Source of the DNA: Treponema sp.
GTDB taxonomy: Bacteria; Spirochaetota; Spirochaetia; Treponematales; Breznakiellaceae
Length of the DNA stretch: 10,397 nucleotides
NCBI GenBank assembly: GCA_009784995.1
Contig: WQXE01000066.1
Location: forward strand, 1 to 10,397
Direction: 5' to 3'
Positions 1-7,341 of the stretch are shown here, piece by piece. Made by a program: the position numbers and the translations under genes. Position 1 is the first letter of the stretch. The number at the start of each line of letters is the position of its first letter. The notes beneath the pieces are model-generated. The model had not been told where the DNA came from. It worked only from the letters and a program-made list of their open reading frames with translations, and did not search any database.

Positions 1-21
1 CTTAAATTCATCATTAAGATC

Positions 22-49
22 ATTATAATGCAAATTTTAGTATTGTAAA
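22..49 (-). promoter_or_regulatory. Possible leftward promoter at window edge, close to an ATG
   Basis: Read on the minus strand, TTTACA (49-44) is followed after 16 bases by a perfect TATAAT (27-22). Two ATG codons in tandem (14-12 and 11-9) follow 7 bases after the -10 box, with no Shine-Dalgarno sequence between. If the promoter is real, transcription would start at or next to the first ATG, giving a leaderless message for a gene that runs off the left edge. Only four further bases of that gene are visible, so nothing can be said about it. AT-rich DNA often throws up such matches by chance. Confidence 0.3.
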
Positions 50-207
50 TAGATAAAAATAATAAGAAAATCTTGAACTTTATTCTATTGATAATCTTCT
101 AATTTCCTGATATTTTTTTATTATTAACTTCCTGAAGATCGTCTAAAAAAGTTATGTGCAATTATACCTAAGAAAATATACAAAACAACATAAAGATTGG
201 TAATTGT

Positions 208-251
208 TTGGGGACAGATCCCGAAAGGTTTTCGCAGTGTCCTGTCCCCAA
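208..251. repeat. Perfect 10-bp inverted repeat with GGGGACAG core, REP-like
   Basis: TTGGGGACAG (208-217) is the exact reverse complement of CTGTCCCCAA (242-251). The 24-base interior holds a second small hairpin, CGAAA (222-226) against TTTCG (230-234) with a 3-base loop. The GC-rich stems stand out in AT-rich surroundings. No T-run follows on either strand, so it is a poor intrinsic terminator, although the hairpin lies about 70 bases past the GH31 stop and could protect that message's 3' end. Palindromes with such a core are, from memory, scattered in intergenic DNA of various bacteria and may be REP-type elements mobilised by Y1/RAYT transposases; no transposase gene is present here. Confidence 0.6.
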
Positions 252-290
252 GATGTAAAACAGCTTTTTATCAATCTTCTTCCATATTTT

Positions 291-320
291 CTGCGCTAAT
301 CCGCGAAAATCTGCGGATAA
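291..320. repeat. Three tandem 10-bp CYGCG repeats just after the GH31 stop
   Basis: Positions 291-300, 301-310 and 311-320 read ctgcgctaat, ccgcgaaaat and ctgcggataa: exact 10-base phasing with consensus CYGCGnnAAT or close to it. The last unit ends 3 bases from the GH31 stop codon. Within the array ATCCGC (299-304) and GCGGAT (313-318) form a 6-bp hairpin with an 8-base loop. Similar tandem CTGCG/CCGCG strings are remembered as intergenic repeats in several environmental bacterial groups, including spirochaetes; that link is recall and not checked. No copy elsewhere in the window was noticed. Confidence 0.6.
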
Positions 321-323
321 ATA

Positions 324-2336
324 TCATCCTTTTATCTGCTTACCGACTGCTGCGCCGTCTTTTGCGAATAACGGTATGACATCAATGGGCGCGGCGGCTG
401 TAATTGTCTGCCCGCCTTTGTATTCGGTTCCTGTGTTGCAGCATGTCCAGTTTGCACCTTCCGGCAGATAAACATTGCGCTCCCTTGCTTTTAATTCTAC
501 GATAGGAGCGACAAGTAAATCGGAACCAAACATATATTGATCTGTTAACATCGAACAATTTTTATCCCGCGGGAATTCATATATCATCGGACGGATAACA
601 GGATCGCCTTTTTCATGCGCCGTTTTCATTAAATCACGGATGTAAGGTCGAAGCCGCTCGCGCATCAATATATATTTTTTCATTATTTCAAAATTGTCTT
701 CGCCGTAACTCCAAACTTCGTTATCCTGTCCGCTTGTAAACTGTCTTATACCGTTTATGTATTCTACATCTCTTGGCTTCATGGGAAAGCGTTCGCCGTG
801 CAAACGAAACACAGGGCTGAAACAGCCGAATTGGAACCAGCGTATTAAAAGATCCTGGAAGTCAGGATCATCCGGAATGCCGCCGAAAAATCCGCCTATG
901 TCGCTTGTCCACCAGGGAATGCCCGACATTGCCATAGAAAGCCCCGCCGCGATTTGTTCGCGGAAAGAGCGGTAGTTGGAATAAATATCACCAGACCATA
1001 AAAGCGCGCCATAACGTTGAGCGCCAGCCCATCCGCAGCGAACAAGGTTTAATGGGTTTTCGATGCCGGCTTCTTTCATTCCATCATAAAAACCTTTCGC
1101 GTAAAGATTCGGATAAATCGCTGTTACTTTTTGCGCGGGACCAAGATGATAGCGGTAAATATCAAAATCGTAAATTCCTTCCGGCTCTGCTTCATCTAAC
1201 CAGAAAATTTTTATACCCATGTTAAAATAATTTTCTTTTACTTTTTTCCAAACATATTTTTGAGCTTCGGGATGAGTAGCGTCATAAAAAACAGTGTCAC
1301 CCATCCATGTCATGTTTACATTGTTGCCGCGATCAAATCCTAAAAGGAGACCTTGTTCCGCCATTGGATAAAAATTTTCACTGCGATGATCTACTGTAGG
1401 CCAGATCGATACCATTAATTCAATACCCATCTCTTTTAATTCACGTACCATGCCTTGCGGATCGGGAAAGTTCACAAGATCAAATTTCCAGTCACCCTGC
1501 AAGGGCCAATGAAAAAAGTCGCAAACAATTACATCCATCGGAAGTCCTCTTCTTTTATGTTCACGCGCGACATTTAAAAGTTCTTCCTGAGTGCGGTAAC
1601 GTAATTTACACTGCCAAAAACCAAGTCCGTATTCTGGCATCATCGGAGTTTTTCCTGTAACATCAGTATACGCGCGAACAATTTCTTTGGGATTATTCCC
1701 CGCGACAATCCAGTAATCCATTTTGTCGGTACATTCGGCATACCATTCTGTAATATTATTCGCGAAAACGGCGCGTCCAACCGCGGGGTTGTTCCATAAA
1801 AATCCGTAACCCAAACTGGAAACATAAAATGGAATTGTCGCTTGCGAATTGCGGTGCGCCAATTCAAGTGACGCTCCTTTTTTATCCAAAAGCCCGTCCT
1901 GATACTGCCCCATTCCCCAAATGTGTTCGCCTTCTTTCGCTTCGAATCTGGCTGTCAGCGTATAATCGCTGCGTCCTACTACCGGTTTTAAATCGCGCGC
2001 GTTAAGTCCTAACGGAACGCAATAACGCATTAAATCATTTCTGTTTCGATAATATTCTTCCAGTAATACATCGCCTTTTTCATTATAAAAAGTTAACCAG
2101 CCTTCGTTATTAAACTTGGCGGTAATATTACCGTTTGTTATAGAAGCTTCGTTTTCTCCGATATTGATTTTCGCATTTACGGCAGTATTTTTTTCCAGTA
2201 AAGCCCAATCTTCTTCGGGCATTCGCGACAAACGCGTAGCTCGCACCCGCAAGCCCGCGCCCCAGGCTTCTACCCATAAAATTTCCGTACCGGATGTACG
2301 AATTAATCGATTTTCTTCACTTCTATAAACCGCCAT
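324..2336 (-). CDS. GH31 family alpha-glucosidase / alpha-xylosidase, cytoplasmic
   Basis: A 670-residue retaining glycoside hydrolase of family 31, which releases alpha-linked glucose or xylose from the non-reducing end of oligosaccharides. An N-terminal beta-sandwich spans about residues 55-225 and includes the family-like WGMGQ (140-144) and SSLGYGFLWNNP (173-184). The catalytic barrel starts near PEYGLGFWQ (234-242). The sequence FWLDEAEPE (378-386) gives D381 as the likely nucleophile and WSGD (447-450) gives D450 as the likely acid/base; SDIGGF (478-483) is also family-typical. A C-terminal beta domain follows from about 580. There is no signal peptide, so imported oligosaccharides are the probable substrate. 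Glucosidase versus xylosidase cannot be settled by eye. GGAG six bases before the ATG supports the start. It lies in the same direction as the upstream regulator gene, 70 bp away, with its own promoter. Confidence 0.9.
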   Translation of the reverse strand: MAVYRSEENRLIRTSGTEILWVEAWGAGLRVRATRLSRMPEEDWALLEKNTAVNAKINIGENEASITNGNITAKFNNEGWLTFYNEKGDVLLEEYYRNRNDLMRYCVPLGLNARDLKPVVGRSDYTLTARFEAKEGEHIWGMGQYQDGLLDKKGASLELAHRNSQATIPFYVSSLGYGFLWNNPAVGRAVFANNITEWYAECTDKMDYWIVAGNNPKEIVRAYTDVTGKTPMMPEYGLGFWQCKLRYRTQEELLNVAREHKRRGLPMDVIVCDFFHWPLQGDWKFDLVNFPDPQGMVRELKEMGIELMVSIWPTVDHRSENFYPMAEQGLLLGFDRGNNVNMTWMGDTVFYDATHPEAQKYVWKKVKENYFNMGIKIFWLDEAEPEGIYDFDIYRYHLGPAQKVTAIYPNLYAKGFYDGMKEAGIENPLNLVRCGWAGAQRYGALLWSGDIYSNYRSFREQIAAGLSMAMSGIPWWTSDIGGFFGGIPDDPDFQDLLIRWFQFGCFSPVFRLHGERFPMKPRDVEYINGIRQFTSGQDNEVWSYGEDNFEIMKKYILMRERLRPYIRDLMKTAHEKGDPVIRPMIYEFPRDKNCSMLTDQYMFGSDLLVAPIVELKARERNVYLPEGANWTCCNTGTEYKGGQTITAAAPIDVIPLFAKDGAAVGKQIKG

Positions 2337-2342
2337 TTTTTT

Positions 2343-2346
2343 CTCC
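2343..2346 (-). promoter_or_regulatory. Ribosome binding site GGAG for the GH31 gene
   Basis: Minus-strand GGAG (2346-2343) lies six bases before the ATG at 2336, the ideal spacing. It fixes the start codon and shows that this message has a normal leader. Confidence 0.75.
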
Positions 2347-2367
2347 AGAATTATTTTTTATATACAA

Positions 2368-2396
2368 ATTATAATCCTGTTTTTTAGTTTTGTACA
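2368..2396 (-). promoter_or_regulatory. Promoter of the GH31 gene (TGTACA-17-TATAAT)
   Basis: On the minus strand TGTACA (2396-2391, four of six matches to the -35 consensus) and a perfect TATAAT (2373-2368) are separated by 17 bases. The predicted transcript start near 2361 would leave a leader of about 25 bases containing the GGAG site. The -35 box is itself palindromic. Because it lies between the regulator's stop and the GH31 start, the hydrolase can be transcribed independently of the regulator, although read-through from the regulator gene is also possible, since no terminator is visible between them. Confidence 0.55.
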
Positions 2397-2406
2397 GTTA
2401 AAGAAA

Positions 2407-4959
2407 TTATAATATTTTTCGTTCTGTCGCGATACGAATGGCATCTGCGAGGTTTTCCGCTCCAAGTTTTATATAAATATTATTTATAAGCATTTTTACT
2501 GTATTAATCGACAAATTACGGCTTACAGCGATTTCTGAGCGGGTAAGACCATGTGAAAGATCCGTTAATACTTCACTTTCCCTTGTCGAAATAATAATAT
2601 CGTCTGTTAACCGGTTAGCCTGCTTATATCTTGTAACAATATGTGTAATACGTTTCGCGTAAGACGCGGATTTTAAATTTATATCTTCCAGCCAGGATAC
2701 AGGTATTTTATTTTCTGGATTTTTTAAAATAAAAGAAGTTAATGTACGCATATCTTTTCCCATTTCTACAAACGGCATAATAATACCATTTGGCTGCGCG
2801 TTATTATAAGCTTCTTCAAATGTTTGAAGCGCTTTTTCTTTTTCCTTTAATTTATAGTAAATACAGGATTCCCTTACAAGCATTTCTATTCGTCCGAATA
2901 AATAAGATTCTCTTTGTTTCATATCATGTATATAAGAAAGCAAAGGAGGATAATTTCTTGTCGCGTAACAATAACGCGCTTTCATTTGATTGGCGTAATT
3001 TTCGGTAAATCCGGCATAACTGTAAGGTGAAATATTTTCTTTAAGCCAGTCAGGAATTTTTTCAGGTAAACCAAGTAAAAAAAAATACCAGCTTAACGAG
3101 ATATCATAATCAATAAAACGATTTGAGTATTCAATATCGTATATATTTTCCTTTATGTCTTTTAACGCTTGTTCCAATTTGGAAAAATTTCCCTGTAAAC
3201 CAGCGATTCTCATAATATAAAATAAAGCTCTATGTTTAACTTCAGGCTGTTTGTTTTCCCGTGAACAATATAATCCTCGTGAAATAAAAGATTCCGCTGC
3301 CAGTAAATCTCCCTGATAAAATTTTATTTCACCAATCGCGAGATCAACCTCTCCTGTTTCATATCCTCCAAAACAACGTGATAGATAAACAGACGACCTT
3401 TTATACGCTTCATAAAAATCATCTAAAGCGCCTTTTCTTGATGAACCTACAGCGCATATCCAGGGACCAGGGCAAGGTTTTACCAATATACCCGGATCGA
3501 TCGGATTAGGATAACATTGATCAAGTTTTTTAAAATATTGATCAAAATCATAAACGTCTTCTGTTAAACATAAAGAAATACTTGTAAGAGCCTTACAGTA
3601 ATATAGAGTAGCAAGCGTATCTTTCCTGAATGGATTATCAATTGGCAGTTTAAGATATTTATCTTCGTAATAATCCGCCAATTCGATAGTTTTTTTCCAT
3701 AAACCCTGGCTCATATAAGCGCTTAAATGTTTAGAAGCAAGAAGATAAAGCGAATCAAAAACTTCCAGCGCGGTACGATCAAATATTTCCGCCGCGTAAC
3801 ACGCGATATCATAAGGAATCCTTGGAGGTAATTTAATTAACATTAATACAATAGATTTATAATCACCAATTTTTTCGTAATATGTAAGAGCGTCAATAAA
3901 AAATCCGTTTTTATTACACCATTGAGCCGCTATTAAATAGGTATCATTTTTTTCTTCATTCGATATAAGAAATTGTTTTGTTTTAAGGAATTCCAGAAAT
4001 AACGGATGAATAAGATACGCGTTTATAAAACTATCACAGCGCACGTAGGCATTTTGTTTTTCCAGTTCATCAACCAAATCTTTGTCATTTCCCGCTAAAA
4101 GTAAAATAAGTTCTATCGAAAGATGATCAATAAGAGAAAGGCGAATCAGAAAATTCTGTAAAAGAGCGGAAGTATTATCCCAAACTTCCATTTCCATAAA
4201 TCGGAAAATATTTGTTTTCATCGCGTTACGTAAATAACCTTCGTAACCGGGAGCTTTTTTATATGAACGTACGATATAATTAAGAGCGAATGCCCACCCC
4301 TCCGTGTCTTGCCAAATCGCGCGTAAATTATCCGGTTGAAGAGAAACACCCTGTATACGAAAGTATTGAGCGAGTTCATTTTCTGAGAAGCGCAGTTCAT
4401 CTTCGCTTACATTAAATATTTGATCAGAAGAAATATGACCCGCTATATTAATCCGCGGAGTAGAACGTGAAATTAAAAAAAGCGTTATTCCAATCGGTAA
4501 ATTACGAATCGCTTCTTCAACAAATCGAATTACCGCTGTATTTTCTATAAAATGACAGTCATCAAAAACAATGATCCGCCGTTTTTTATCATCATGTATT
4601 TGAATATAATCCAGAAATTGTTTTATTTTTTCTATTGTATCGGGAAAGCCAAGTTTTTTTATAGATGACGCGAATTCAGTATTAATTAATGTCATACTAT
4701 GAGAAAAATTTTCCCAAAAGCGGCGGCACATATTATCACGTTCAGAAAGCTGCACCCATACTGTTGTCGCGTTATATTCTCTTACAAAATCATGAACAGC
4801 TGTTGTTTTACCGTAACCGGCACCCGCGCATATTAAAATCAATGGATATTTCATGGCTTCCATAAATGTACGGTTTAAACGAGAACGTTTAAAATGGAAA
4901 TCGCTTTTAAAACTTCCATTTTTACTATCGTAATCTGTTTGTTTAATAATTTCTGACAT
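2407..4959 (-). CDS. MalT-like LuxR-family ATP-dependent transcriptional regulator
   Basis: An 850-residue regulator with the MalT (STAND ATPase) plan. A P-loop, AGAGYGKT (45-52), is followed by a Walker B strand with paired aspartates, IIVFDD (129-134), a sensor-like ISR (163-165), the TEGWA motif (219-223) of the winged-helix region and LIHPLFLEFL (316-325). A long helical, TPR-like section (about 340-770) probably binds inducer and mediates oligomerisation. The LuxR helix-turn-helix is at the C-terminus (about 786-850), with TRESEVL and the recognition helix LSINTVKMLINNIYIKL. In the family, ATP plus inducer drives self-association and activation of target promoters. The inducer here is unknown. 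It is transcribed away from the amino-acid importer and towards the GH31 gene, so either could be a target. The nearest purine-rich GGGAG is 15 bases before the ATG, rather far, so the start is plausible but not well anchored. Confidence 0.9.
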   Translation of the reverse strand: MSEIIKQTDYDSKNGSFKSDFHFKRSRLNRTFMEAMKYPLILICAGAGYGKTTAVHDFVREYNATTVWVQLSERDNMCRRFWENFSHSMTLINTEFASSIKKLGFPDTIEKIKQFLDYIQIHDDKKRRIIVFDDCHFIENTAVIRFVEEAIRNLPIGITLFLISRSTPRINIAGHISSDQIFNVSEDELRFSENELAQYFRIQGVSLQPDNLRAIWQDTEGWAFALNYIVRSYKKAPGYEGYLRNAMKTNIFRFMEMEVWDNTSALLQNFLIRLSLIDHLSIELILLLAGNDKDLVDELEKQNAYVRCDSFINAYLIHPLFLEFLKTKQFLISNEEKNDTYLIAAQWCNKNGFFIDALTYYEKIGDYKSIVLMLIKLPPRIPYDIACYAAEIFDRTALEVFDSLYLLASKHLSAYMSQGLWKKTIELADYYEDKYLKLPIDNPFRKDTLATLYYCKALTSISLCLTEDVYDFDQYFKKLDQCYPNPIDPGILVKPCPGPWICAVGSSRKGALDDFYEAYKRSSVYLSRCFGGYETGEVDLAIGEIKFYQGDLLAAESFISRGLYCSRENKQPEVKHRALFYIMRIAGLQGNFSKLEQALKDIKENIYDIEYSNRFIDYDISLSWYFFLLGLPEKIPDWLKENISPYSYAGFTENYANQMKARYCYATRNYPPLLSYIHDMKQRESYLFGRIEMLVRESCIYYKLKEKEKALQTFEEAYNNAQPNGIIMPFVEMGKDMRTLTSFILKNPENKIPVSWLEDINLKSASYAKRITHIVTRYKQANRLTDDIIISTRESEVLTDLSHGLTRSEIAVSRNLSINTVKMLINNIYIKLGAENLADAIRIATERKIL

Positions 4960-4986
4960 TTACAGTATTTAAATCTCCCATAAAAC

Positions 4987-5005
4987 TTATTGACTATAAC
5001 AATTA
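4987..5005. promoter_or_regulatory. Imperfect dyad over the importer -35 box, candidate operator
   Basis: TTATTG (4987-4992) and CAATTA (5000-5005) match as an inverted repeat at five of six positions around a 7-base centre. The left arm overlaps the -35 box of the importer promoter and lies in the gap shared with the divergent regulator gene. A 19-bp dyad is the usual size for LuxR-type sites, but AT-rich DNA gives such matches readily. Confidence 0.25.
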
Positions 5006-5031
5006 TTTATATTAAATTAGAAATATAGAGG
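4990..5031 (+). promoter_or_regulatory. Promoter and ribosome site of the amino-acid importer operon
   Basis: TTGACT (4990-4995, five of six to consensus) is followed after 17 bases by TAAATT (5013-5018, four of six). Transcription would start near 5025. AGAGG (5027-5031) lies six bases before the ATG at 5038 and is a good ribosome site. The predicted leader is therefore very short, with the ribosome site almost at the 5' end of the message. The regulator gene must start its own transcript in the same 78-bp gap on the other strand, but I find no convincing promoter for it there. Confidence 0.5.
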
Positions 5032-5037
5032 TACACA

Positions 5038-5841
5038 ATGAAATATATTATAAAAATTGCAATAATATTTTCCTTAATTACTATTGCATTAACAGGCTGT
5101 CCCGGAAAATCCAACGATTTAACAATAAAAAAAGACATTTTATTGGTTGGAGTGAATGTAGGTTATCCTCCAATGGAATATCTCGCGGATGACGGAGTTA
5201 CATTCGTAGGTTTTAACGTGAGTCTCGCCAAAGCAATTGGAGAAAAACTGGGATTGGAAGTACAGTTTATCGACACATTTTGGGAAGTTATTTTTGACGG
5301 TTTAAACAATGAAAAATACGATTGTATTATTTCTTCTGTAACAATTACCGCGCAGCGCCAGCAGAATTTTAATTTTAGTAATCCGTATCTTCAAAATACA
5401 CTTGCGATCGTAATGTTAAATGATTCGGAACATACAGTAAACTCTCCGTCTGATCTTGGAGGTCTGCGTGTCGCGTATCAAGCCGAAACAACTTCCAGCG
5501 ATTTGATTGATCAGCTAATACAAGAAGGAAAAAGAATTACTCCTTTTGAATTTGACAATGTAATGTATTGCTTTGATGATTTAAGTCTTGGACGCGTACA
5601 TGCTGTCGTTACGGACCTTGTAGTTGGCATAGAATATTTAACCCGTTCGGAATCTTTTAATATCGTCTGGCAGGGTGAAGAAGAAGTATTCGGTATTTGC
5701 GTAAAAAAAGGAAACGATACTTTAACTGAAGCTATTAACAAAGCATTGTTTGAACTTTTTGAAGACGGTACAATTTTAAGGCTTTCAAAAGAATTCTTTA
5801 AAGAAAGAGATCTGGTTTCTATGGTAAAGCCGCGGCAGTAA
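5038..5841 (+). CDS. Polar amino-acid ABC transporter substrate-binding lipoprotein
   Basis: A 267-residue periplasmic or surface-anchored binding protein of the SBP_bac_3 (HisJ/GlnH) family. The N-terminus has a Lys-containing start, a hydrophobic core and the lipobox LTGC (18-21), so Cys21 is the lipidation site. The fold is marked by GVNVGYPPMEY (38-48), GFNVSLAKAIGEKLG (58-72) and SSVTITAQRQQNFNFSNPY (99-117). R107 corresponds to the arginine that holds the alpha-carboxylate of the ligand in this family, and D193 (in AVVTDL) to the aspartate that holds the alpha-amino group, so a free amino acid is the likely ligand. Its identity is not predictable. This is the first gene of an operon with its permease (15 bp downstream) and ATPase, divergent from the MalT-like regulator. 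Confidence 0.9.
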   Translation: MKYIIKIAIIFSLITIALTGCPGKSNDLTIKKDILLVGVNVGYPPMEYLADDGVTFVGFNVSLAKAIGEKLGLEVQFIDTFWEVIFDGLNNEKYDCIISSVTITAQRQQNFNFSNPYLQNTLAIVMLNDSEHTVNSPSDLGGLRVAYQAETTSSDLIDQLIQEGKRITPFEFDNVMYCFDDLSLGRVHAVVTDLVVGIEYLTRSESFNIVWQGEEEVFGICVKKGNDTLTEAINKALFELFEDGTILRLSKEFFKERDLVSMVKPRQ

Positions 5842-5856
5842 AACAGCATCATAAAA

Positions 5857-6516
5857 ATGGAAACTTTGCAAAAGTTTATAACATGGATGCCGCTGCTTTT
5901 GGATGGCGCGTTAATTACAATATCGCTGACAGTGTTAGCTGTCAGCGCGGGTCTAGTATTGGGTATATTTCTCGCGTTGGGAAAAATATCAAATAATCCG
6001 TTAATAAATAAACCATGCTCCGCCTATATTTTCTTTTTTAGGGGTACTCCCCTTTTAATGCAGCTTTTATTTATATATTATGTATTGCCAATAGCAGTTC
6101 CATTTCTTACTATTAATAACAGATTTATTGCCGCCTTTATCGCTTTTAGTTTAAACTCGGCGGCTTACAGCGCTGAAATAATAAGAGCCGGGATTCAAAG
6201 TATAGACAAGGGGCAGTACGAAGCTTCCCGCTCTCTTGGGCTTTCTTACTTCCAAACCATGCGGTTTGTTATTTTTCCCCAGTCAATCCGCAGGTTAATT
6301 CCTCCTGTTGGCAATGAATTTATAATGATGTTAAAAGACACTTCGCTTGTTTCTATAATAGCGTTAGTTGATATAACAAGAGTTACAAGAAGGATACACG
6401 ACGCGACAAGTTCAATGTTAATTTATATTCCAGCGTTAATCCTTTATTTAATTATTACCGCTGTTTTTACATTTATTTTCCGAAAGCTGGAAAATAAATA
6501 TTCTGTATACATGTAA
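5857..6516 (+). CDS. Polar amino-acid ABC transporter permease (HisM/GlnP family)
   Basis: A 219-residue integral membrane subunit with about five hydrophobic segments (roughly 13-42, 53-84, 88-105, 155-175 and 186-208). FRGTPLLMQL (61-70) is a hallmark of the His/Glu/Gln/Arg/opine permease family. The EAA loop that docks on the ATPase begins at EASRSLGLS (122-130) and extends to about GNEFI (152-156). Only one permease gene is present, so the channel is presumably a homodimer. The gene starts 15 bases after the binding-protein stop. No clear Shine-Dalgarno sequence precedes the ATG, so translation may be coupled to the upstream gene. It ends 14 bases before the ATPase start chosen here. Confidence 0.92.
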   Translation: METLQKFITWMPLLLDGALITISLTVLAVSAGLVLGIFLALGKISNNPLINKPCSAYIFFFRGTPLLMQLLFIYYVLPIAVPFLTINNRFIAAFIAFSLNSAAYSAEIIRAGIQSIDKGQYEASRSLGLSYFQTMRFVIFPQSIRRLIPPVGNEFIMMLKDTSLVSIIALVDITRVTRRIHDATSSMLIYIPALILYLIITAVFTFIFRKLENKYSVYM

Positions 6517-6530
6517 GCCGGTGAATGAAT

Positions 6531-7319
6531 ATGTCAATGATTAAAGCTGATTCCATTAGTAAAATTTTTACAATACAAGATCGGGAAAATAGACGTATCC
6601 GCAAACCGCTCAATGTATTAAAAAATGTATCTCTTACAGTAGAACAAAATGAAGTTGTCTGCATAATCGGTCCTTCAGGAGCAGGTAAATCAACATTTCT
6701 TCGCTGTTTAAACCACCTGGAAACAATTGATGACGGGCAAATTTATATAGAAGATAAATTACTTTTTGACTGCCACAATGGAAAAAATAAAGTTAAAATG
6801 AACAATAATGATCGTAATAAAATTTTACTTGAAGTAGGAATGGTATTTCAACAATTTAATCTTTTTCCGCACAAAACCGCGCTGGAAAATGTAAAACTCG
6901 CTCCAATTCATGTACGAAAATTATCAGAAAAAGAAGCTCACGAAAAATCGATACAAATCCTGGAGAAAGTCGGTTTAAGTGACAAAATAGATTCGTATCC
7001 TTCCGCGCTTTCGGGAGGACAGCAGCAGCGTCTCGCTATCGCGCGTTCTCTTGTTATGCAGCCTCGTATTATGTTATTTGACGAACCGACATCATCACTG
7101 GATCCGGAACTTTCCAGCGAAGTGTTATCTGTCATGAAACAGCTTGTTTTGGACGGAATGACAATGATTGTAGTATCCCATGAAATGGGTTTCGCGCGAG
7201 AGGCGGCGGACAAAGTAGTATTCATGGAAAAAGGCGCTTTTCTAGAAACCGGCAGTCCAAAACAAATATTGGAAAACCCCGTAAATGACCGTATAAAACA
7301 ATTTATACAAAGTGTATAA
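6531..7319 (+). CDS. Polar amino-acid ABC transporter ATP-binding protein (GlnQ/HisP family)
   Basis: A 262-residue cytoplasmic ATPase that powers the importer encoded by the two upstream genes. Walker A GPSGAGKST (47-55), the Q-loop glutamine (107, in VFQQFNLFPH), signature LSGGQQQR (160-167), Walker B IMLFDE (180-185), D-loop SSLD (188-191) and the switch histidine (217, in VVSHEMGFA) are all intact. The start at 6531 is preferred because GGTGA (6520-6524) lies six bases upstream; ATG 6525 would sit directly on that site and ATG 6537 is further away. Between the first strand and VLKNVSL there is a roughly ten-residue Arg-rich insertion (RENRRIRKP) compared with my memory of GlnQ. An Asn/Lys-rich stretch also precedes the Q-loop. 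Confidence 0.93.
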   Translation: MSMIKADSISKIFTIQDRENRRIRKPLNVLKNVSLTVEQNEVVCIIGPSGAGKSTFLRCLNHLETIDDGQIYIEDKLLFDCHNGKNKVKMNNNDRNKILLEVGMVFQQFNLFPHKTALENVKLAPIHVRKLSEKEAHEKSIQILEKVGLSDKIDSYPSALSGGQQQRLAIARSLVMQPRIMLFDEPTSSLDPELSSEVLSVMKQLVLDGMTMIVVSHEMGFAREAADKVVFMEKGAFLETGSPKQILENPVNDRIKQFIQSV

Positions 7320-7335
7320 TATTTGTATTATGGAG
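7315..7335 (+). promoter_or_regulatory. Ribosome site, and possible weak -10 box, of the helicase gene
   Basis: GGAG (7332-7335) lies six bases before the ATG at 7342 and decides that start over the in-frame GTG at 7312 and ATG at 7330. A perfect TATAAT (7315-7320) overlaps the ATPase stop codon and could be the -10 box of an internal promoter, but no good -35 box lies 16-18 bases upstream (TATAAA only), so I rate the ribosome site well and the promoter poorly. Confidence 0.5.
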
Positions 7336-7341
7336 ATAAAA

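Larger units (their letters stand above)
1..323. other. AT-rich gene-free region downstream of the GH31 gene
   Basis: About 320 bases without a credible gene. Positions 1-190 are very AT-rich, with stops in all frames. The right half contains a palindromic element (208-251) and a run of 10-bp repeats (291-320), listed separately. A 60-codon rightward frame from 197 crosses these repeats and runs antisense into the GH31 gene; it has no ribosome site and is not believed. A promoter-like pair facing left lies at 22-49. No tRNA or other RNA fold was recognised, and no T-run follows the palindrome, so a classical terminator for the GH31 gene is not visible. Confidence 0.7.

Noticed and set aside
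208..251. Rho-independent terminator for the GH31 gene
   Set aside because: The stem is strong, but on the GH31 strand it is followed by AAACAATTA and not a T-run, and it lies about 70 bases past the stop.
197..379. Rightward 60-codon frame in the left gap
   Set aside because: It crosses the palindrome and the 10-bp repeats, ends antisense inside the GH31 gene, and has no ribosome site or family likeness.
5511..5852. Antisense frame of 113 codons opposite the amino-acid-binding gene
   Set aside because: The sense strand encodes a conserved binding protein with all key residues; the antisense product is Ser-rich without motifs.
7312..7341. Upstream starts (GTG 7312, ATG 7330) for the helicase
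   Set aside because: GGAG at 7332-7335 is correctly spaced only for the ATG at 7342; GTG 7312 lies within the ATPase coding end.
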